Positions 6,703-8,141 of a stretch of 8,141 nt of DNA are shown here, one piece after another. The stretch is from Phycisphaerae bacterium (lineage in GTDB: Bacteria; Planctomycetota; Phycisphaerae; UBA1845; UTPLA1). The stretch is from assembly GCA_029259995.1 (NCBI GenBank), contig JAJDEC010000605.1:1-8141 (forward strand), given 5' to 3'. The translations under genes and the position numbers were made by a program. The first letter of the stretch is position 1. Every line of letters starts with the position of its first letter. The notes below the pieces were generated by a model. That model was not told where the DNA came from. It did no database searches and saw only the letters and a list, made by a program, of their open reading frames with translations.

Positions 6703-7767
6703 GCGATGATAGAACTTGAGCAATCCACCGAGGCGCGATCGACATGCGACGGTCGCGACGCTGTTGCTGGGGCTCGCAGGAGGATGTTCAATCAATGCGT
6801 TGCCGATGCCTTGATGATTCCGTTCTCGGTGATAATGCTCGATGAACTGCGAGATCGCGACGCGAAGGTGCTTCACGCCGAAGAAGATCATCCGATCAAG
6901 ACACTCTGATTTGATCGATCGTACAAACCGCTCCGCGTTGGCATTCAGATTCGGGCTTTTCGCAGGCAGCTTCAGAGAGCGTACATCTGCGGATTTCAGC
7001 GTTGACCGGAATTCTGCGGTGTATAGCGGATCGCGGTCATGGATGAGGTAACGCTTGTCCCGAAGGAAGCCATCAATGCCATCCGTCAGATTGCGGGCAA
7101 CTTGAACCATCCAGAGGCCGTTTGGATTGGGCGCGATGCCGGCAATCTCGACGCGCCGGCTCGAGAGTTCGATGACGAAGAAGACGGCATATCGAACAAG
7201 CCCTGAGGAAGACCAGACTTCGACCGTGAAGAAGTCTGCTGCAGCCAGTGAGTCCCAATGGGTGCGGAGGAACTCGTTCCACGTCGTTTTACGGGATCGC
7301 TCCGGCGCCGGCTCGATGCCGTGGTCCTTGAGAATGCGCCGCGCCGTGGATTCAGAGACGTCGTGGCCGAGGTTGGACAGTGCCCCTTGGATGCGTCGGT
7401 ATCCCCAGGACCGATTCTCGGTGGCCATGCGGACGACAAGATCGCAGATCTCGGAATCAACGCGCGGCCGTCCAGGTCCCCGATTCGCGCTGCCGTCATA
7501 CTTGGCGGCGACAAGTTTGCGATGCCAACGAAGAATGGTGTCCGGCGTGACGATGCCGCAACAGGTGTCCAGAAGCCGCCGCCCGAGTGCCTTGCCCTTG
7601 ACGGCGAGCCGCCGCCGCTGGTCGTCGTTTAATCGAATTCACTTGCCCGGAAGCAGTTCGCGAAGGACGCGGTTTTCTTCACGGAGGTAATCGACGACAG
7701 CCGCCTGCTCGCGGTTCAGCCAACCGGCGAGCGCGAGCACAAGTAGATTCCAGGGATTCGAGAACAT
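6691..7767 (-). pseudogene. DDE integrase-core transposase, interrupted by one in-frame TGA
   Basis: Minus-strand translation from the ATG at 7767 gives 42 codons (MFSNPWNLLVLALAGWLNRE..., ending LRELLPGK). A TGA at 7641-7639 follows, and then, in the same frame, 315 codons from IRLNDDQRRRLAVKGK to HRAVA and a TGA at 6693-6691. The two parts form one protein of about 358 positions, a usual length as I recall it. Visible parts: an N-terminal helical segment; a first HTH-like region (IVTPDTILRWHRKL); an HTH_21-like region (WGYRRIQGALSNLG); then the rve catalytic core with Asp in LAAADFFTVEVW, Asp in LIHDRDPLYT and Glu in NANAERFVRS, with 34 residues between the last two. There is no ATG, GTG or TTG between the TGA and 7428; a start at 7428 would lose the first HTH. 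A CGA (Arg) to TGA change is the simplest explanation. Programmed readthrough is possible but unsupported. The catalytic triad and C-terminus are intact, so the lesion looks recent. Confidence 0.8.
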
Positions 7768-7775
7768 GAGATGAG

Positions 7776-7802
7776 ATTGTAGCCCGGCGCACCATCTGTG
7801 AA
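7776..7802 (-). promoter_or_regulatory. Possible transposase promoter
   Basis: On the minus strand TTCACA (7802-7797, 5 of 6 matches to TTGACA) and TACAAT (7781-7776, 5 of 6 matches to TATAAT) are separated by 15 bp, slightly short of the 17-bp optimum. The -10 box ends 8 nt before the ATG at 7767, so transcription would start at or next to the start codon, giving a leaderless or near-leaderless message. This fits the absence of a Shine-Dalgarno sequence there. Planctomycete promoter rules are poorly known, so confidence is low. Confidence 0.3.
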
Positions 7803-7879
7803 ATCACTTGGAATTCGGTACTGGCGCGGCCAGAATCGGTGCCGGCTGAATAATGACACCATACGAGATAGCAGTTGGC

Positions 7880-7884
7880 AGGTG
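7880..7884 (+). promoter_or_regulatory. Ribosome binding site for the zinc-ribbon gene
   Basis: AGGTG lies 6 nt before the ATG at 7891. An in-frame TGA at 7888-7890 directly precedes that ATG, so site and start agree. Confidence 0.6.
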
Positions 7885-7890
7885 CAGTGA

Positions 7891-8141
7891 ATGGGATCGT
7901 TCAACGTGTTAACCTGCGAGTTCGCCTGTCCACGGTGTAGGCAGTCACGTAACTTCGACGTTTTCTTGTATTTTGGTCACAAGGCGATTTACTATTATCG
8001 AATTGGCGACCGGATCGAATGGGTCCCGCGCAAAGCGCCACAAAATGGGGGGCGGCCGGAACATGGCTGCATGGAAGGTGAAGCATACTTTGATTGTCCC
8101 TTGTGTGGGAAGGACTCGCATATGCTCGCGATTGTCGAGGA
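7891..8141 (+). CDS. Small zinc-ribbon protein of unknown function (3'-partial)
   Basis: The frame opens at ATG 7891, with AGGTG 6 nt upstream and a TGA immediately before it, and runs without a stop to the window edge (83 complete codons). The product starts MGSFNVLTCEFACPRCRQSR and has one CPRC (Cys13, Cys16) and one CPLC (Cys69, Cys72) knuckle. These would form a four-Cys zinc ribbon around a central aromatic strand region (FDVFLYFGHKAIYYYRIGDR). I recall small bacterial proteins with the same layout: CPxC, then 'Y.YRIGDR', then a second CPxC. I cannot name a characterised family. There is no signal peptide, so it is probably cytoplasmic. It is on the strand opposite to the neighbouring transposase and probably belongs to the next host transcription unit. 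Confidence 0.68.
   Translation, partial: MGSFNVLTCEFACPRCRQSRNFDVFLYFGHKAIYYYRIGDRIEWVPRKAPQNGGRPEHGCMEGEAYFDCPLCGKDSHMLAIVE

Larger units (their letters stand above)
6674..7802 (-). mobile_element. Insertion-sequence remnant, integrase-core (IS481/IS3-like) type; outer ends unresolved
   Basis: The element is recognised by its transposase on the minus strand. The range given covers only what can be supported: a possible promoter (7776-7802), the interrupted transposase and a hairpin at its 3' end. I found no convincing terminal inverted repeats or target-site duplication. The true element probably extends into the gene-free stretches 6465-6673 and 7803-7890, where I see nothing else. It lies between the TMTC-like gene, which appears intact, and the zinc-ribbon gene, so no gene is visibly disrupted by it. 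Confidence 0.7.

Noticed and set aside
6501..6719. Short plus-strand frame between the TMTC-like gene and the transposase
   Set aside because: Its composition is atypical for a protein, it runs into the transposase 3' end antisense, and overlapping minus-strand frames there look equally random. No gene is supported in 6465-6690.
7639..7641. UGA recoded as an amino acid genome-wide
   Set aside because: The three complete or nearly complete host genes contain no in-frame TGA, tryptophan is written TGG, and the transposase itself ends at a TGA. A local nonsense change is simpler.
7127..7690. 187-codon plus-strand frame
   Set aside because: It is antisense to the transposase, whose minus-strand product has recognisable HTH and DDE motifs.
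6564..7790. GCGCCGGG at 6564-6571 and its complement at 7783-7790 as terminal inverted repeats
   Set aside because: An 8-nt GC-rich match is expected by chance between two stretches of about 200 bp, and the similarity does not extend outward.
6489..7858. TGTC at 6489-6492 and GACA at 7855-7858 as insertion-sequence termini, including TGTCATTATTCAGCCGGC read inward from the right
   Set aside because: Only four bases match between the two ends and no flanking target duplication is present. The right-hand sequence may still be a true end, but this cannot be shown from one copy.
1..8141. tRNA, rRNA, CRISPR array or known defence cassette
   Set aside because: None was seen on reading either strand; no regularly spaced DNA repeats or conserved RNA-gene signatures were found.

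Overview
The window looks like chromosomal DNA of a planctomycete, most likely a Phycisphaerae-like lineage. The first gene carries two protein signatures I associate with secreted planctomycete proteins: tandem Cys-rich GACC...GEYxGDG repeats and a paired dockerin-like calcium-loop module of the 'GDYDxxGxVDxxDL..F' kind. The transposase fragment near the right end is also of a type I know from planctomycete genomes. The assignment rests on recall of families, not on a database search.

Layout, left to right. (1) 2-3331, + strand: the 3' part of a very large secreted protein whose start lies left of the window. It has Cys-rich repeats, a dockerin-like pair, long beta-rich uncharacterised regions, and a C-terminal zinc metallopeptidase signature (HEVGHQMRLNH plus a Met-turn-like GIMNG). 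(2) 3413-4399, +: an exported protein of unknown function with a signal peptide, a beta-rich half and a helical TPR-like tail. (3) 4473-6464, +: a polytopic membrane protein with a TMTC-like (GT-C glycosyltransferase fold) N-terminal half and six C-terminal TPR units. It has no Shine-Dalgarno sequence, and a 9-bp hairpin ends 6 nt before its ATG. (4) 6465-6690: about 226 bp in which I see no gene, probably partly insertion-sequence DNA. (5) 6691-7767, - strand: an integrase-core (IS481/IS3-like) transposase, complete in its catalytic residues but split by a single in-frame TGA, so probably a decayed or just-inactivated insertion sequence. (6) 7768-7890: a short non-coding stretch with a possible transposase promoter. 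(7) 7891 to the window end, +: the start of a small zinc-ribbon protein with a good ribosome binding site, cut by the window edge.

Genes 1-3 are co-directional with 81- and 73-bp gaps and all concern the envelope or exterior (exported protease-like protein, exported protein, membrane glycosyltransferase-like protein). Co-expression is possible, but the hairpins in both gaps leave it open. I see no direct evidence for a new defence or multi-gene system. The most notable points are the architecture of the metallopeptidase-like protein, the structured SD-less start of the TMTC-like gene with an 18/19 direct repeat spanning it, the one-codon lesion in the transposase, and the truncated zinc-ribbon gene.
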